DNA from: Salinicola endophyticus
Lineage (GTDB): Bacteria > Pseudomonadota > Gammaproteobacteria > Pseudomonadales > Halomonadaceae
Direction of reading: 5' to 3'
NCBI RefSeq assembly: GCF_003206575.1
Contig: NZ_PZJO01000002.1
Coordinates: forward strand, 496,728 to 560,727
DNA: 64,000 nt
In this document: piece by piece, positions 42,789-51,808 of the stretch
How the letters are laid out: every line of letters begins with the position of its first letter
How positions within the stretch are numbered: position 1 is the first letter of the stretch
The notes under the pieces: model-generated
The model's database searches: none
Told to the model about the DNA's origin: nothing
What the model saw: only the letters and a program-made list of their open reading frames with translations
Made by a program: the position numbers and the translations under genes

Positions 42789-43408
42789 TCAGATGATCCT
42801 TCAAGCTGAAGCGGTGAGGTGCCCAGGCATGTCTTCAGGCGATCGCGAATCGCCTCGGGGTCATAGCGCCCCTGTACGGGAAATCGCAGCAGCGGCACGC
42901 CCGCGGAGGCGAAGGCGTCATCCACGAAGCGATCGCGGCGGCGGCGATCACGGCGCAGGTGGCTACGATCATCCAGCTCTATCGCTGCGAGAATCCGTCC
43001 GCCCAGTGGCTCGCACAGCACGATGTCGACGTGCTTGGAACTGATCAGTCGGAAGTACCGCCACCAGCGTTGATCGCGCGGGTGACGCTTACGAAGGCGA
43101 ACCTGAAGGACGTCGGCGATGCGGACCTTGCAGGCGATCATCGCGTCCGAGCCCACGGCGCGGGTCACGGCAAGGAGGAAGACCTGCTCAGCCGCGCTGT
43201 TGAGCTGCGGCTGTGCAGCGTAAGGCAGCGAGCGCCGTCCGCCGGCGAAGCGTTCAAGAAGGTCGACCAAGCGGAAGCGACCATGCGATGCATTGAGCAA
43301 TAGCTGCTGCAGCTGGTTCCGATAGTCGTTGGAGACGATGATGTCGAGAGTGGAAAAAGCGGTACGAGAAATGATCCGGTCAAGATCGACCAGCTCTGTC
43401 GCCCCCAC
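42785..43408 (-). CDS. DUF2726-type nuclease-like protein
   Basis: 207 residues. The C-terminal half has the DUF2726 pattern, a PD-(D/E)XK-like fold: SKHVDIVLCE, IELDDRSHLRRDRRRRDRFV, and then DDAFASAGVPLLRFPVQGRY. Found as cargo and accessory genes in ICEs. It begins inside the parA fragment, on the same strand, so its present start may be a product of a deletion between parA and this gene. Confidence 0.75.
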   Translation of the reverse strand: MGATELVDLDRIISRTAFSTLDIIVSNDYRNQLQQLLLNASHGRFRLVDLLERFAGGRRSLPYAAQPQLNSAAEQVFLLAVTRAVGSDAMIACKVRIADVLQVRLRKRHPRDQRWWRYFRLISSKHVDIVLCEPLGGRILAAIELDDRSHLRRDRRRRDRFVDDAFASAGVPLLRFPVQGRYDPEAIRDRLKTCLGTSPLQLEGSSE

Positions 43409-43574
43409 CAGGGGCGGGCTGTGACAGTTCGTAGTAAGAAGAGAGGGTTGGCTGAGTGTCCAGGTCTATGAGGAGAACCCGGAGACCCGCGTCAGCCAGA
43501 AGGCCACCGAGGTTGGCTGTCGTGGTGGTCTTGCCGACACCGCCTTTAGAACAAACCGTTGCTGAAACGCGCAT
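43380..43574 (-). pseudogene. parA: ParA/Soj, N-terminal fragment only
   Basis: The first ~50 codons are a clear ParA partition ATPase (MRVSATVCSKGGVGKTTTTA, with deviant Walker A KGGVGKTT, then LLIDLDTQPTLSSYYEL). The remaining ~200 residues are absent and the frame ends within the DUF2726 gene. In this ICE family parA lies at the end of the element, consistent with the adjacent tRNA gene. The break implies a deletion of neighbouring maintenance genes. Confidence 0.88.
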
Positions 43575-43650
43575 AACTGCACCTCATCCGACGGAATGTG
43601 GGATGAATGCAGAGGTGGCGCTACTTAGCGGAAATCTTCTTGCCTATCGA

Positions 43651-43726
43651 TGGCTCCCCGAACAGGACTCGAACCTGTGACCCAATGATTAACAGTCATT
43701 TGCTCTACCAACTGAGCTATCGGGGA
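43651..43726 (-). tRNA. tRNA-Asn(GTT), first copy
   Basis: 76 nt with encoded CCA; the minus strand begins TCCCCGATAGCTCAG and has anticodon GTT in the loop CTGTTAA. All arms pair. The 3' end faces the ICE, so this copy is the likely attachment gene. Confidence 0.97.
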
Positions 43727-43757
43727 TCGATATCTTACCGGCAATGTGGGGCGATGA

Positions 43758-43833
43758 TGGCTCCCCGAACAGGACTCGAACCTGTGACCCAATGATTAAC
43801 AGTCATTTGCTCTACCAACTGAGCTATCGGGGA
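43758..43833 (-). tRNA. tRNA-Asn(GTT), second copy
   Basis: Identical 76-nt sequence to the first copy, 31 bp away; spacer unrelated. Confidence 0.97.
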
Positions 43834-43857
43834 TCGGATTCATCGCGTGCTGGCTGT

Positions 43858-43933
43858 TGGCTCCCCGAACAGGACTCGAACCTGTGACCCAATGATTAAC
43901 AGTCATTTGCTCTACCAACTGAGCTATCGGGGA
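43858..43933 (-). tRNA. tRNA-Asn(GTT), third copy
   Basis: Identical again, 24 bp from the second. The promoter for the tandem set should lie to the right, in 43934-44314, which otherwise contains no gene that I can support. Confidence 0.97.
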
Positions 43934-44314
43934 ACATCTGTCAGCACGCGGCGTAGTATACGGACTGGATTCGAGGCGTCAAGGGTGAATCGCACATCGG
44001 GTGAGAATTCCTGGCGCTGAATTTCTCAACGCAATCAATGTGCTGGGCACGCGACCGAAGAGAGCGCCCACCTCGACACGCCCCGCCGAGGGGCCTCCCG
44101 CCCTGCCCCGGCTACCTCCGCCTTGCCCGCCGCAGACGAGGCGGTGAGCGGGCACTATCGCGCACACTACCCCTGCTCGTCGCGTTGACACCCCTGCCCA
44201 TCCGGCTTAGCGTCTATTCATTATAATCAATAGCGCTCCCCGACCGGCCGCGAGGCACCGACATACAGCCCGGCGGAGAGCGACGACAACAACAAGATCT
44301 CTCAGGAGGTGCCC

Positions 44315-45724
44315 ATGACGGCACGCGATACCTCGACCCGCAAGCCCTGGTACCAGCGCATTCCGCACCCAGCCATTCTGATCTTCTGCCTGCTCTGCGC
44401 GGTCTGGCTGCTGACACAGATCATCCCTGCCGGCACCTACGAGCGCCATGAGGTCAATGGGCGCAGCGCGGTGATCCCCGGCACATTTCATCTGATCGAC
44501 CAGCCAGCGCCCTCGGTGCTGCAGATATTTCACGCCATCCCGCTGGGCATGATCGCCGCGGCCAGCGTCATCGTGATCGTGTTCATCGGTGGCGGGCTGT
44601 TTCGGGTGATGGAGGCGACCGGCGCGCTGGAGAATCTGGTCGGCACCCTGGTCCGGCGCCTGGGTCGCGAGCGCCCCAGCGCCCTGGTGTGGCTGATGAC
44701 CTTCGTCTTCGGCGCACTCGGCGTGGCCGTGGGCTATGAGAACAACATTGCGCTGATCCCCCTGGCGGTGCTGCTCGGCCTGGCCATGGGCGGCGACCGC
44801 CTGGTCGGCACCGCCATCGCGCTCGGGGGTGTGGGGATCGGTTTCGCCACCTCGCCGATCAACGTCTACACCGTCGGCGTCTCGGATCAGATCGCACAGC
44901 TGCCACTGTTCTCCGGCGCCGGGCTGCGCAGCGTGCTCTGTGTGGGCGCGCTGGCACTGCTGGCGCATCACACCAGCCGCTATCTGAAACGCGTGCGTGC
45001 GGACGCCGAGTCCTCGCTGCTCGACCGCGACGATCGCTCAGGCAGCCTGGACAAGCCGGTCGACACCTATCGGCTGAGTGCTGCCGATATCCGCGTCCTC
45101 GCCACCTTCGTCGTCGGCCTGGCGATCATGCTCTACGGCGTCTTTGCCCATGGCTGGTACATCAACGAGATCTCCGGCGTGTTCGTGGCCATGGCGCTGG
45201 CCATCGGCGCCATGGCCAAGCTCTCCCCCTCACGCATCAACCAGTACTTCTTCGAGGGGGCGGCCTCGGTGACCAGTGGCGCACTGCTGGTGGGCTTGGC
45301 CCGCGCGCTGCAGGTGATGATCGAGCAAGGCCATATCGGCGACACCATCGTCCATGGCCTGGCCGAGCCCCTGGCCAGCCTGCCGGTGCTGGTCTCGACC
45401 CTGGCGATGACCCTGGTGCACTCGGTGATCAACGTCTTCATCCCCTCCGGCAGCGGCCAGGCCATGGCTACCATGCCGATCATGATCCCGCTCTCCGACC
45501 TCATCGGCATGACCCGCCAGACCGCGATCCTGGCCTTTCAGGTCGGCGACGGACTGACCAACATGGTAGTACCCACCTCCGGCGGCACCCTGGCGATGCT
45601 GGCGATCGCCCGTGTGCCCTACGACCGCTGGGTACGCTTCTTTTTCCCGCTGCTGATCCAGGTATTCCTGCTCAGCTGGCTGGTGCTCGCCTTCGCGGTG
45701 GCGATCGGCTGGGGGCCTGCGTGA
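44315..45724 (+). CDS. YfcC-family inner-membrane transporter
   Basis: 469 residues with about 11-12 hydrophobic segments, of the YfcC/C4-dicarboxylate-like family, whose members move amino acids, peptides or acids. Recognisable blocks are LTQIIPAGTYER, GYENNIALIPLAVLL, a central TSPINVYTVGVSD and the C-terminal FIPSGSGQAMATMPIMIPL. The ATG at 44315 follows a perfect AGGAGGT. Co-transcribed with a GntR regulator and an ArgE-like deacylase, so it may import an N-acyl amino acid or dipeptide that the deacylase cleaves. Confidence 0.87.
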   Translation: MTARDTSTRKPWYQRIPHPAILIFCLLCAVWLLTQIIPAGTYERHEVNGRSAVIPGTFHLIDQPAPSVLQIFHAIPLGMIAAASVIVIVFIGGGLFRVMEATGALENLVGTLVRRLGRERPSALVWLMTFVFGALGVAVGYENNIALIPLAVLLGLAMGGDRLVGTAIALGGVGIGFATSPINVYTVGVSDQIAQLPLFSGAGLRSVLCVGALALLAHHTSRYLKRVRADAESSLLDRDDRSGSLDKPVDTYRLSAADIRVLATFVVGLAIMLYGVFAHGWYINEISGVFVAMALAIGAMAKLSPSRINQYFFEGAASVTSGALLVGLARALQVMIEQGHIGDTIVHGLAEPLASLPVLVSTLAMTLVHSVINVFIPSGSGQAMATMPIMIPLSDLIGMTRQTAILAFQVGDGLTNMVVPTSGGTLAMLAIARVPYDRWVRFFFPLLIQVFLLSWLVLAFAVAIGWGPA

Positions 45725-46473
45725 GCCGAAAACGGTCGGACCAGATCGCCGAGGGGCTGCGCCAGCGCATTCTCTCCGGCGAGCTGCCACCTGGCGCCCG
45801 GCTGGAGAGCGAGGCCGCCTTGAGCGCGCGCCTGGCCACCAGCAAATGGACCCTGCGCGAAGCGCTGAAGTCGCTCGAGACCCAGGGCCTGATCCGGATC
45901 CGCAGCGGTCCCGGTGGCGGTGCCAGTATCACCGAGGTGAGTGCATCCACCGCCAATGAGCTTTTGTGGAACTTCTGCTTCAGCCGCGACCTGTCGGTGG
46001 CGGACATCTACGCCCTGCGCAAACTGCTGGAGCCGATGCTCGCCCGCGAAGTCACCCCGCTGCTCGACGCGCCCACCCTGGCTCGTCTGAGCGCCACCGC
46101 CGGGCGCTGCTGCAGCCAGCGCCAGGCGGGCCGTGGTGTCGCCGAACGCGAGGACGAGCTCGATTTTCACAACCTGCTCGCCGCGGTCTCGCCCAACCCG
46201 CTGCTGCGGTTTCTGATCGAGTTCCTCAACGGCCTGTTGCTGAAGGTGGTGGCAGCCCAGCACCACGACCCGGCGCTGGCGGGGGTCGATATCAACTACC
46301 ACGGCCACGACTATCATCTGGAACTGATCGACGCTTTTCACGCCCGCGACGCCGAGCGCGCCGAGGCCGTGATGTATGCCCATATGCAGGCCGCCGAGCG
46401 CTACATGGGCGAACTGACTGCGCTCAGCCAGCGCGCCGGCGGCCACCAGAACGAGGAGACGAGAGACCCATGA
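45721..46473 (+). CDS. GntR/FadR-family regulator
   Basis: 250 residues: an N-terminal winged helix (ILSGELPPGARLESEAALSA and RLATSKWTLREALKSLETQG) and an all-helical FCD effector domain with candidate metal-binding residues (ELDFHNLLAAVS, and His in HAHDYH-like and AYMH-like positions further on). The GTG start overlaps the transporter stop. It probably represses its own operon until the substrate binds. Confidence 0.9.
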   Translation: MSRKRSDQIAEGLRQRILSGELPPGARLESEAALSARLATSKWTLREALKSLETQGLIRIRSGPGGGASITEVSASTANELLWNFCFSRDLSVADIYALRKLLEPMLAREVTPLLDAPTLARLSATAGRCCSQRQAGRGVAEREDELDFHNLLAAVSPNPLLRFLIEFLNGLLLKVVAAQHHDPALAGVDINYHGHDYHLELIDAFHARDAERAEAVMYAHMQAAERYMGELTALSQRAGGHQNEETRDP

Positions 46474-47663
46474 CGACACCTTCCGAGCGCACCAACCACG
46501 CCCCCCGTACCCACTACACCGCGACCGAGATGCTCGCCGAGCTGGTCGCCTTCGATACCGTCTCACGCCACTCCAACCTGGCGCTGATCGAGTTCATCGA
46601 GCGTTATCTCACCGCCCACGGCGTAGAGAGCTGGCGCGTGGAGAACGACGACGGCAGCAAGTCCAACCTGCTCGCGCGTATCGGCCCGGCGGTCGAGGGC
46701 GGCGTGGTGCTCTCCGGGCATACCGACGTGGTGCCGGTGGATGGCCAGCCGTGGAGCACTGACCCATTCACCCTGACTGCCCGTGACGGCAAGCTCTACG
46801 CCCGCGGCAGTTGCGACATGAAGGGATTCATCGCCTGCGCCCTGGCAGCGGTGCCACAGTGGACGGCAACAGAGCTGTCCAAGCCGGTATGGTTGGCATT
46901 CTCCTACGACGAGGAGATCGGCTGCCTCGGCGCACCGCGCATGATCGAGCGCCTGGTGGCGGACTTCCCGCGACCGGCAGTGGTGATAGTCGGCGAGCCG
47001 ACGCTGATGCAGCCGGTGACGCAGCAGAAAGGCATCACCTCGCTAAAGACCGTGGTGCACGGTGTGGAGTCCCACTCCAGCCAGGTCGATCAGGGCATCT
47101 CGGCGATCCATGTCGCGGCCCGCCTGGTCACGCGGATCGAAGAGATCATGGCCGAGATGGTCAGCGAGGGAGAGACCAACGCCAACTTCAACGTCGCCCA
47201 CTCGAGCCTCCACGTCGGCCGTATCCAGGGCGGCACCGCGATCAACATCATGGCCCGGGAGTGCAGCTTCGAGTGGGAGATCCGCCACCTGCCCGAGCAG
47301 GGCTTCGATGCGGTGTTCGCGCGCTTCGACGCCTTCAGCCAAAGCCTGGAGCAGGAGCTGAAGGCTCGCGACTCACGCTTCGCCATCGAGACCACACCGC
47401 TGACGCACACCGTGCCCGGCCTCGCCGGCAGCGACAACCGCGATGCCATCGCCCTCTGCCAGCGCCTGCTGGGCGAGCGGGAGACGCAAGCGGTGGCCTA
47501 CGCTACCGAAGCGGGCCAGTTCCAGAACGCCGGGCTCGAGGCGCTCATCTGCGGCCCGGGCAGCATTACCCAGGCACACCAGCCGGACGAATTCATCAGT
47601 GAAGAGCAGCTCGCCCAGGGTGAGGCATTCATGCAGCGGCTGGGGGAGTGCTTGCAGGCGTGA
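46470..47663 (+). CDS. ArgE/DapE-family metallo-deacylase (acetylornithine deacetylase-like)
   Basis: 397 residues of peptidase family M20. Metal ligands and catalytic residues are visible: SGHTDVVPVDGQPW, GSCDMKGFIAC, YDEEIGCLGAP with the catalytic Glu pair, and VGEPTLMQPV. The annotation as ArgE is by similarity. The location in a transporter-regulator operon suggests a catabolic role on an imported N-acyl amino acid rather than arginine synthesis. The ATG overlaps the gntR stop. Confidence 0.88.
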   Translation: MTTPSERTNHAPRTHYTATEMLAELVAFDTVSRHSNLALIEFIERYLTAHGVESWRVENDDGSKSNLLARIGPAVEGGVVLSGHTDVVPVDGQPWSTDPFTLTARDGKLYARGSCDMKGFIACALAAVPQWTATELSKPVWLAFSYDEEIGCLGAPRMIERLVADFPRPAVVIVGEPTLMQPVTQQKGITSLKTVVHGVESHSSQVDQGISAIHVAARLVTRIEEIMAEMVSEGETNANFNVAHSSLHVGRIQGGTAINIMARECSFEWEIRHLPEQGFDAVFARFDAFSQSLEQELKARDSRFAIETTPLTHTVPGLAGSDNRDAIALCQRLLGERETQAVAYATEAGQFQNAGLEALICGPGSITQAHQPDEFISEEQLAQGEAFMQRLGECLQA

Positions 47664-47665
47664 AG

Positions 47666-47698
47666 CGCGAGCCGCCGGCGTGCCGACATCGGCTCGCG
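47666..47698 (+). terminator. Hairpin after the deacylase gene
   Basis: CGCGAGCCG pairs with CGGCTCGCG right after the stop; no T-run. The 47699-47996 stretch after it has no gene, only a 17-bp tandem duplication at 47862-47895. Confidence 0.5.
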
Positions 47699-47996
47699 AG
47701 GCGGCCCTGGGCCATCGCTTCCCGTCGAGATCAGGCGCACGGGAAGCGAAAACCCACGACGGCCAGTCGGCGGACACAAGACAACCGCGATCCTCACGGC
47801 AGCGTTACGGCACTAGCGGCGCAGCAGCGTCAGACTGTGATGACCGGAGATCAGGGATCAACGGACTGAAGTGACCGACGGACTGAAGTGACCGACGAGC
47901 GGACACAGGACAGGCGAGCGGACACGATCCAGACATCGTGACCCAAAACGACAACGATAAGTACAGAGGGGGAAATCGAATACCGCGAGAGGGAGT

Positions 47997-48073
47997 TGGT
48001 GGCTACGCCCTGATTCGAACAGGGGACCCCATCATTATGAGTGATGTGCTCTAACCAGCTGAGCTACGTAGCC
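47997..48073 (-). tRNA. tRNA-Met(CAT), elongator type
   Basis: 77 nt with encoded CCA. The minus strand starts GGCTACGTAGCTCAGCTGG and the anticodon loop reads CTCATAA. Close to the E. coli elongator tRNA-Met; it lacks the initiator features. Confidence 0.96.
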
Positions 48074-48219
48074 ATCCGAGGTGGTTGCCGTAAGGCAACG
48101 GTGGCGCACTATACCGGTGTCGAACCGAGACCGCAAGCCCTTGATCGCAAACCCTTGACCGGGTGGCAACCGTTCCCGAACCGCAGCGGTCCGGGAACGA
48201 GGTCATCAGCCGCGCGGGC

Positions 48220-49164
48220 TCAGAGTCCCAGCGACTGCTTGACCGCCGGCAGGCCCGGTTGGCCGTCCACTGTGGTGACACCTTCGAGCCATGCCGTCAG
48301 AGTGTCCGGATGCGCCTTGAGCCAGGCTCGGGCCGCGTCTTTCTCGTTCTTGCCATCGTCCATGATCGCGCCCATCACCTGGTTCTCCATCGCCAGGGTG
48401 AAGCTCAGGTTGTTCAGCAGCTGACCGACGTTGGTGCACTCGTCAGAGTAGCCGGCGCGGGTATTGGTGTAGACCGTGGCCCCACCGTAATCAGGCCCGA
48501 AGTAGTCATCGGCCCCCGACAGATAGCCCATATCGAAGTTGGTGTTCATCGGGTGCGGCTCCCAGCCGAGGAACACCATCCACTCCTTGCTCCGGGTGCG
48601 CGCCTTCAGCTCGGCGAGCATGCCGGCCTCGCTGGAGTCCACCAGCTGCCAGTCGCCCAGGCCGTAGGCGTCGTCGTCGATCATCTTCTGGATGATCATG
48701 TTGCCGTCGTTGCCGGCCTCGATGCCGAACAGCTTGTGACCGAACTGATCCGCGTGGGCATCCAGATCCTTGACCGAGGTAACCCCGGCATCGAGCACAT
48801 ACTGCGGTACCGCCAGGGTGTACTTGGCCCCCTCCAGATTGGCCCGCGGTCGCTCGACCTCGCCGCGCTCGATGTAGGGGTCACTGATCGACGCCATCGA
48901 CGGCATCCAGTTGCCCAGGAAGACATCGAAATCGCCGTTCTTCATGCCGGCATAGGCGACCGGAACGGAGACGGTGTCGGAATACGGCTCATAGCCCAGC
49001 CCCTCCAGCACCACGCTGGTGAGCGCAGTGGTGGCCTGGATATCGGTCCAGCCGACCTCGGCGAAGTGCACGCTCTGGCAGCTTTCCGGCACCGCCGCCT
49101 GGGAAGCGGCGCTGAGGCTCAGGCTGGCACCGGCAAGGGCCAGCAGTAGCGACTGTCGTTTCAT
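48220..49164 (-). CDS. choX: Choline/glycine-betaine ABC transporter binding protein (ChoX/ProX-like)
   Basis: 314 residues with a signal peptide (MKRQSLLLALAGASLSLSAA, cleavage near SQA). The mature protein is of the OpuAC type: HFAEVGWTDIQATTALTSVV, NGDFDVFLGNWMPSM, LFGIEAGNDGNMIIQKMID, and FLGWEPHPMN with aromatic residues that usually form the quaternary-ammonium cage. GGGAG precedes the ATG at 49164. Divergent from betIBA, so it most likely supplies choline. No permease or ATPase gene is adjacent. Confidence 0.9.
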   Translation of the reverse strand: MKRQSLLLALAGASLSLSAASQAAVPESCQSVHFAEVGWTDIQATTALTSVVLEGLGYEPYSDTVSVPVAYAGMKNGDFDVFLGNWMPSMASISDPYIERGEVERPRANLEGAKYTLAVPQYVLDAGVTSVKDLDAHADQFGHKLFGIEAGNDGNMIIQKMIDDDAYGLGDWQLVDSSEAGMLAELKARTRSKEWMVFLGWEPHPMNTNFDMGYLSGADDYFGPDYGGATVYTNTRAGYSDECTNVGQLLNNLSFTLAMENQVMGAIMDDGKNEKDAARAWLKAHPDTLTAWLEGVTTVDGQPGLPAVKQSLGL

Positions 49165-49380
49165 GCAATATCTCCCTGATACGAAAATGCCGCCCGGCCA
49201 GACGCGGAATCCCCATCGCGCGCTGCGGCCACGACCCAGCACTGGCCTGCGGCCAAGCCATGCCCCGCTGTTGCCGGACGACTTTTCTGCTGTTGTATGT
49301 CTACTGTCGATGATCGCCGGCATTGATAACCCGCAATTATCGAATGATGCCATTTTCATTCCAGACTGCAATAGCGTACT

Positions 49381-49406
49381 TTTTATTGATTGACCGTTCA
49401 ATAAAA
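49381..49406. promoter_or_regulatory. BetI operator in the choX-betI intergenic region
   Basis: TTTTATTGA and TCAATAAAA form a perfect inverted repeat around TTGACCGT. The core ATTGATTGACCGTTCAAT closely resembles the BetI site known from E. coli. It can repress both divergent units until choline is present. Confidence 0.8.
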
Positions 49407-49497
49407 AAATCGCATAATGCCGCTATCCTGATGTCGAAAGCGCGCCTCAGCGCCATCTTCGAGTATCCGCCGTTTCAGACTGCAGTAGGAGAGCCCT

Positions 49498-50085
49498 ATG
49501 CCGAAAGTCGGTATGCAGCCCATTCGTCGCCGGCAGTTGATCGAAGCGACGCTCGAGGCGATCGACGAGGTCGGCCTGGCGGATGCCACGATTGCCCGTA
49601 TCGCCAGGCACGCCGGCGTCTCCACCGGCATCATCAGTCACTATTTCGACGGCAAGGATGGGCTGCTGGAAGCCAGCATGCGCCACATCCTCGGCGATCT
49701 CGGCAGCGCCGTGAGCGAGCGTCGCCGCGCGCTGGGCGAGGCGCCGGCCCAGGCCCATCTGCACGCGATCATCGATGGCAACTTCGATCGCAGTCAGACC
49801 AGCCGCTCGGTGATGAAGACCTGGCTGGCGTTCTGGGCCAGCAGCATGCACCACACCAATCTGCAGCGGCTGCAGCGGGTCAACGACCGCCGTCTATATT
49901 CAAATCTGAGCAGCCAATTCCGCCGTGTGCTGCCCAAGCGCCAGGCGCGCGATGCGGCCCGCGGGCTGGCGGCACTGATCGACGGGCTGTGGTTGCGTGG
50001 CGCGCTGGCCCAGGAGGGGCTCGACGTGGAGCGCGCCCGGCAGCTGGCCTATGACTACGTGCGTGAGCAGCTCGACACACCATAG
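49498..50085 (+). CDS. betI: Choline-responsive TetR-family repressor BetI
   Basis: 195 residues, the usual length. The TetR helix-turn-helix is [21 protein letters not shown], and the whole N-terminus [20 protein letters not shown] and the effector domain ([14 protein letters not shown]) match BetI. AGGAG precedes the ATG. First gene of betIBA, with its own operator about 100 bp upstream. Confidence 0.95.
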   Translation: MPKVGMQPIRRRQLIEATLEAIDEVGLADATIARIARHAGVSTGIISHYFDGKDGLLEASMRHILGDLGSAVSERRRALGEAPAQAHLHAIIDGNFDRSQTSRSVMKTWLAFWASSMHHTNLQRLQRVNDRRLYSNLSSQFRRVLPKRQARDAARGLAALIDGLWLRGALAQEGLDVERARQLAYDYVREQLDTP

Positions 50086-50185
50086 CGCCGCACCACCGAC
50101 TACGCCTGAGCCAGGCCGTCGATACCCGATTTCGATTTCACACCAGACATTCGCACCAGACATTCGCCTGCGAAGGGAGACCACC

Positions 50186-51655
50186 ATGGCACGACTCGAG
50201 ACGCAGACACTCTACATCGACGGGCGTCGCACGCCGGCCAGCGGCGAGACCACCTTCGACGCCGTCAACCCGGCCACCGGCGAGGTGATCGCCAGCGTCC
50301 AGCAGGCCAGCGCCGCGGACGTCGACAAGGCCGTCGCCAGCGCCGCCCGCGCCCAGCGTGAATGGGCCGCCATGACCGGCATGGAGCGCTCGCGCATCCT
50401 GCTCAAGGCGGTGGCTCTGCTGCGCGAGCGCAACGATGAGCTGGCCGAGCTGGAGACCCTCAACACCGGCAAACCGATCAGCGAGACCGCCAGCGTCGAT
50501 GTGGTCACCGGCGCCGATGCGCTGGAGTACTTCGCCGGCCTGGCCCCCGCTATCGAAGGCAACCAGATCCCCCTGCGCGAGGACTCCTTCGTCTACACCC
50601 GGCGCGAGCCGCTGGGCGTGATCGGTGCCATCGGCGCCTGGAACTATCCGATCCAGATCGCCTGCTGGAAAGCCGCGCCGGCGCTGGCCGCCGGTAACGC
50701 GGTGGTGTTCAAGCCGAGCGAGGTGACACCGCTGACCGCGATGAAACTGGCCGAGATCTTCACCGAAGCCGGCCTGCCCGATGGCCTGTTCAACGTCGTG
50801 CACGGCGACGGCAGCGTCGGCGCGATGCTGACCGAGCACACCGGCATCGCCAAGATCAGCTTCACCGGCGAAGTCGGCACCGGCAAGAAGGTGATGTCGG
50901 CCGCCGCCGGTTCCACGCTCAAGGACGTCACCATGGAGCTGGGTGGCAAGTCGCCGCTGATCGTGTTCGAAGATGCCGATCTCGACCGCGCCGCCGACGG
51001 CGCCATGATGGCCAACTTCTACTCCAGCGGTCAGGTCTGTACCAACGGCACCCGGGTGTTCGTGCAGCGTTCGGTGAAGGAGGCCTTCGAGGCCAAGATC
51101 GTCGAGCGCGTCGAGCGCATCAAGGCCGGTGATCCGCTCGACCCGCAGACCAATTTCGGCCCGCTGGTGAGCTTCGAGCACCTGGAGAAGGTGGTCAGCT
51201 ATCTCGATATCGCCAAGCAGGACGGCGCCCGGCTGCTGATCGGCGGTTCGCGCCTGAGCGATGGCGACTTCGCCCAGGGTGCCTGGGTGGCGCCCACGGT
51301 CTACACCGACTGCGGCGACGAGATGCGCATCGTGCGCGAAGAGATCTTCGGCCCGCTGATGTCGATCCTGGCCTTCGATGACGAGGAAGAGGTGATCCGC
51401 CGCGCCAACGATACCGAGTACGGCCTGGCCGCCGGCCTCTTCACCGAGGGGCTCAACCGCGCTCACCGGGTGATCCATCGCCTCGAGGCGGGCATCTGCT
51501 GGGTCAACACCTGGGGCGACTCCCCGGCAGAGATGCCGGTGGGCGGCTACAAGCAGTCCGGCATCGGCCGTGAGAACGGCGTCGAGACGCTGGCGCACTA
51601 TACTCAAACGAAGTCGGTGCAGATCGAGATGGGGCCCTTCGCCTCCGTGTTCTGA
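50186..51655 (+). CDS. betB: Betaine aldehyde dehydrogenase
   Basis: 489 residues, which oxidises betaine aldehyde to glycine betaine with NAD(P)+. Aldehyde dehydrogenase motifs are in order: [20 protein letters not shown], the general base Glu in [11 protein letters not shown], and the catalytic Cys in [22 protein letters not shown] precedes the ATG at 50186; an upstream reading from 49997 is rejected since it overlaps betI. The second step of the choline-to-betaine pathway, osmoprotection. Confidence 0.97.
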   Translation: MARLETQTLYIDGRRTPASGETTFDAVNPATGEVIASVQQASAADVDKAVASAARAQREWAAMTGMERSRILLKAVALLRERNDELAELETLNTGKPISETASVDVVTGADALEYFAGLAPAIEGNQIPLREDSFVYTRREPLGVIGAIGAWNYPIQIACWKAAPALAAGNAVVFKPSEVTPLTAMKLAEIFTEAGLPDGLFNVVHGDGSVGAMLTEHTGIAKISFTGEVGTGKKVMSAAAGSTLKDVTMELGGKSPLIVFEDADLDRAADGAMMANFYSSGQVCTNGTRVFVQRSVKEAFEAKIVERVERIKAGDPLDPQTNFGPLVSFEHLEKVVSYLDIAKQDGARLLIGGSRLSDGDFAQGAWVAPTVYTDCGDEMRIVREEIFGPLMSILAFDDEEEVIRRANDTEYGLAAGLFTEGLNRAHRVIHRLEAGICWVNTWGDSPAEMPVGGYKQSGIGRENGVETLAHYTQTKSVQIEMGPFASVF

Positions 51656-51808
51656 GCACGACGTTCCCAGTACGACGTTGTGGACAACACGGGACGACGT
51701 CCAGGCGACGATCCAGGCGATGAAAAGGCGGGCCATCACGGCCCGCCCTCTCCCACCACCTGCCCCCGCGGCTTCTCTCATCCCTTCGCTGACTCAAGGA
51801 GCGTGTGT

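Larger units (their letters stand above)
14314..43650. mobile_element. Degraded integrative and conjugative element with defence cargo
   Basis: Backbone genes of the PFGI-1/ICEclc type (ArdC-like, DUF1640-like, TraG-like, PFL_4709-4711 families, DsbC-like, ParA) lie mostly on the minus strand. The right end abuts the 3' end of a tRNA-Asn, a common ICE target. The left end is not defined: no copy of the tRNA 3' sequence is seen before 14314, and the catabolic genes may be further cargo. No integrase, relaxase, VirB4 or VirD4 gene is seen, so the element looks immobile on its own or extends outside the window. Boundaries are approximate. Confidence 0.7.

Noticed and set aside
48163..49149. Plus-strand frame of 328 codons opposite choX
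   Set aside because: Shadow of the choX codon pattern; the minus strand has a signal peptide and full binding-protein motifs.
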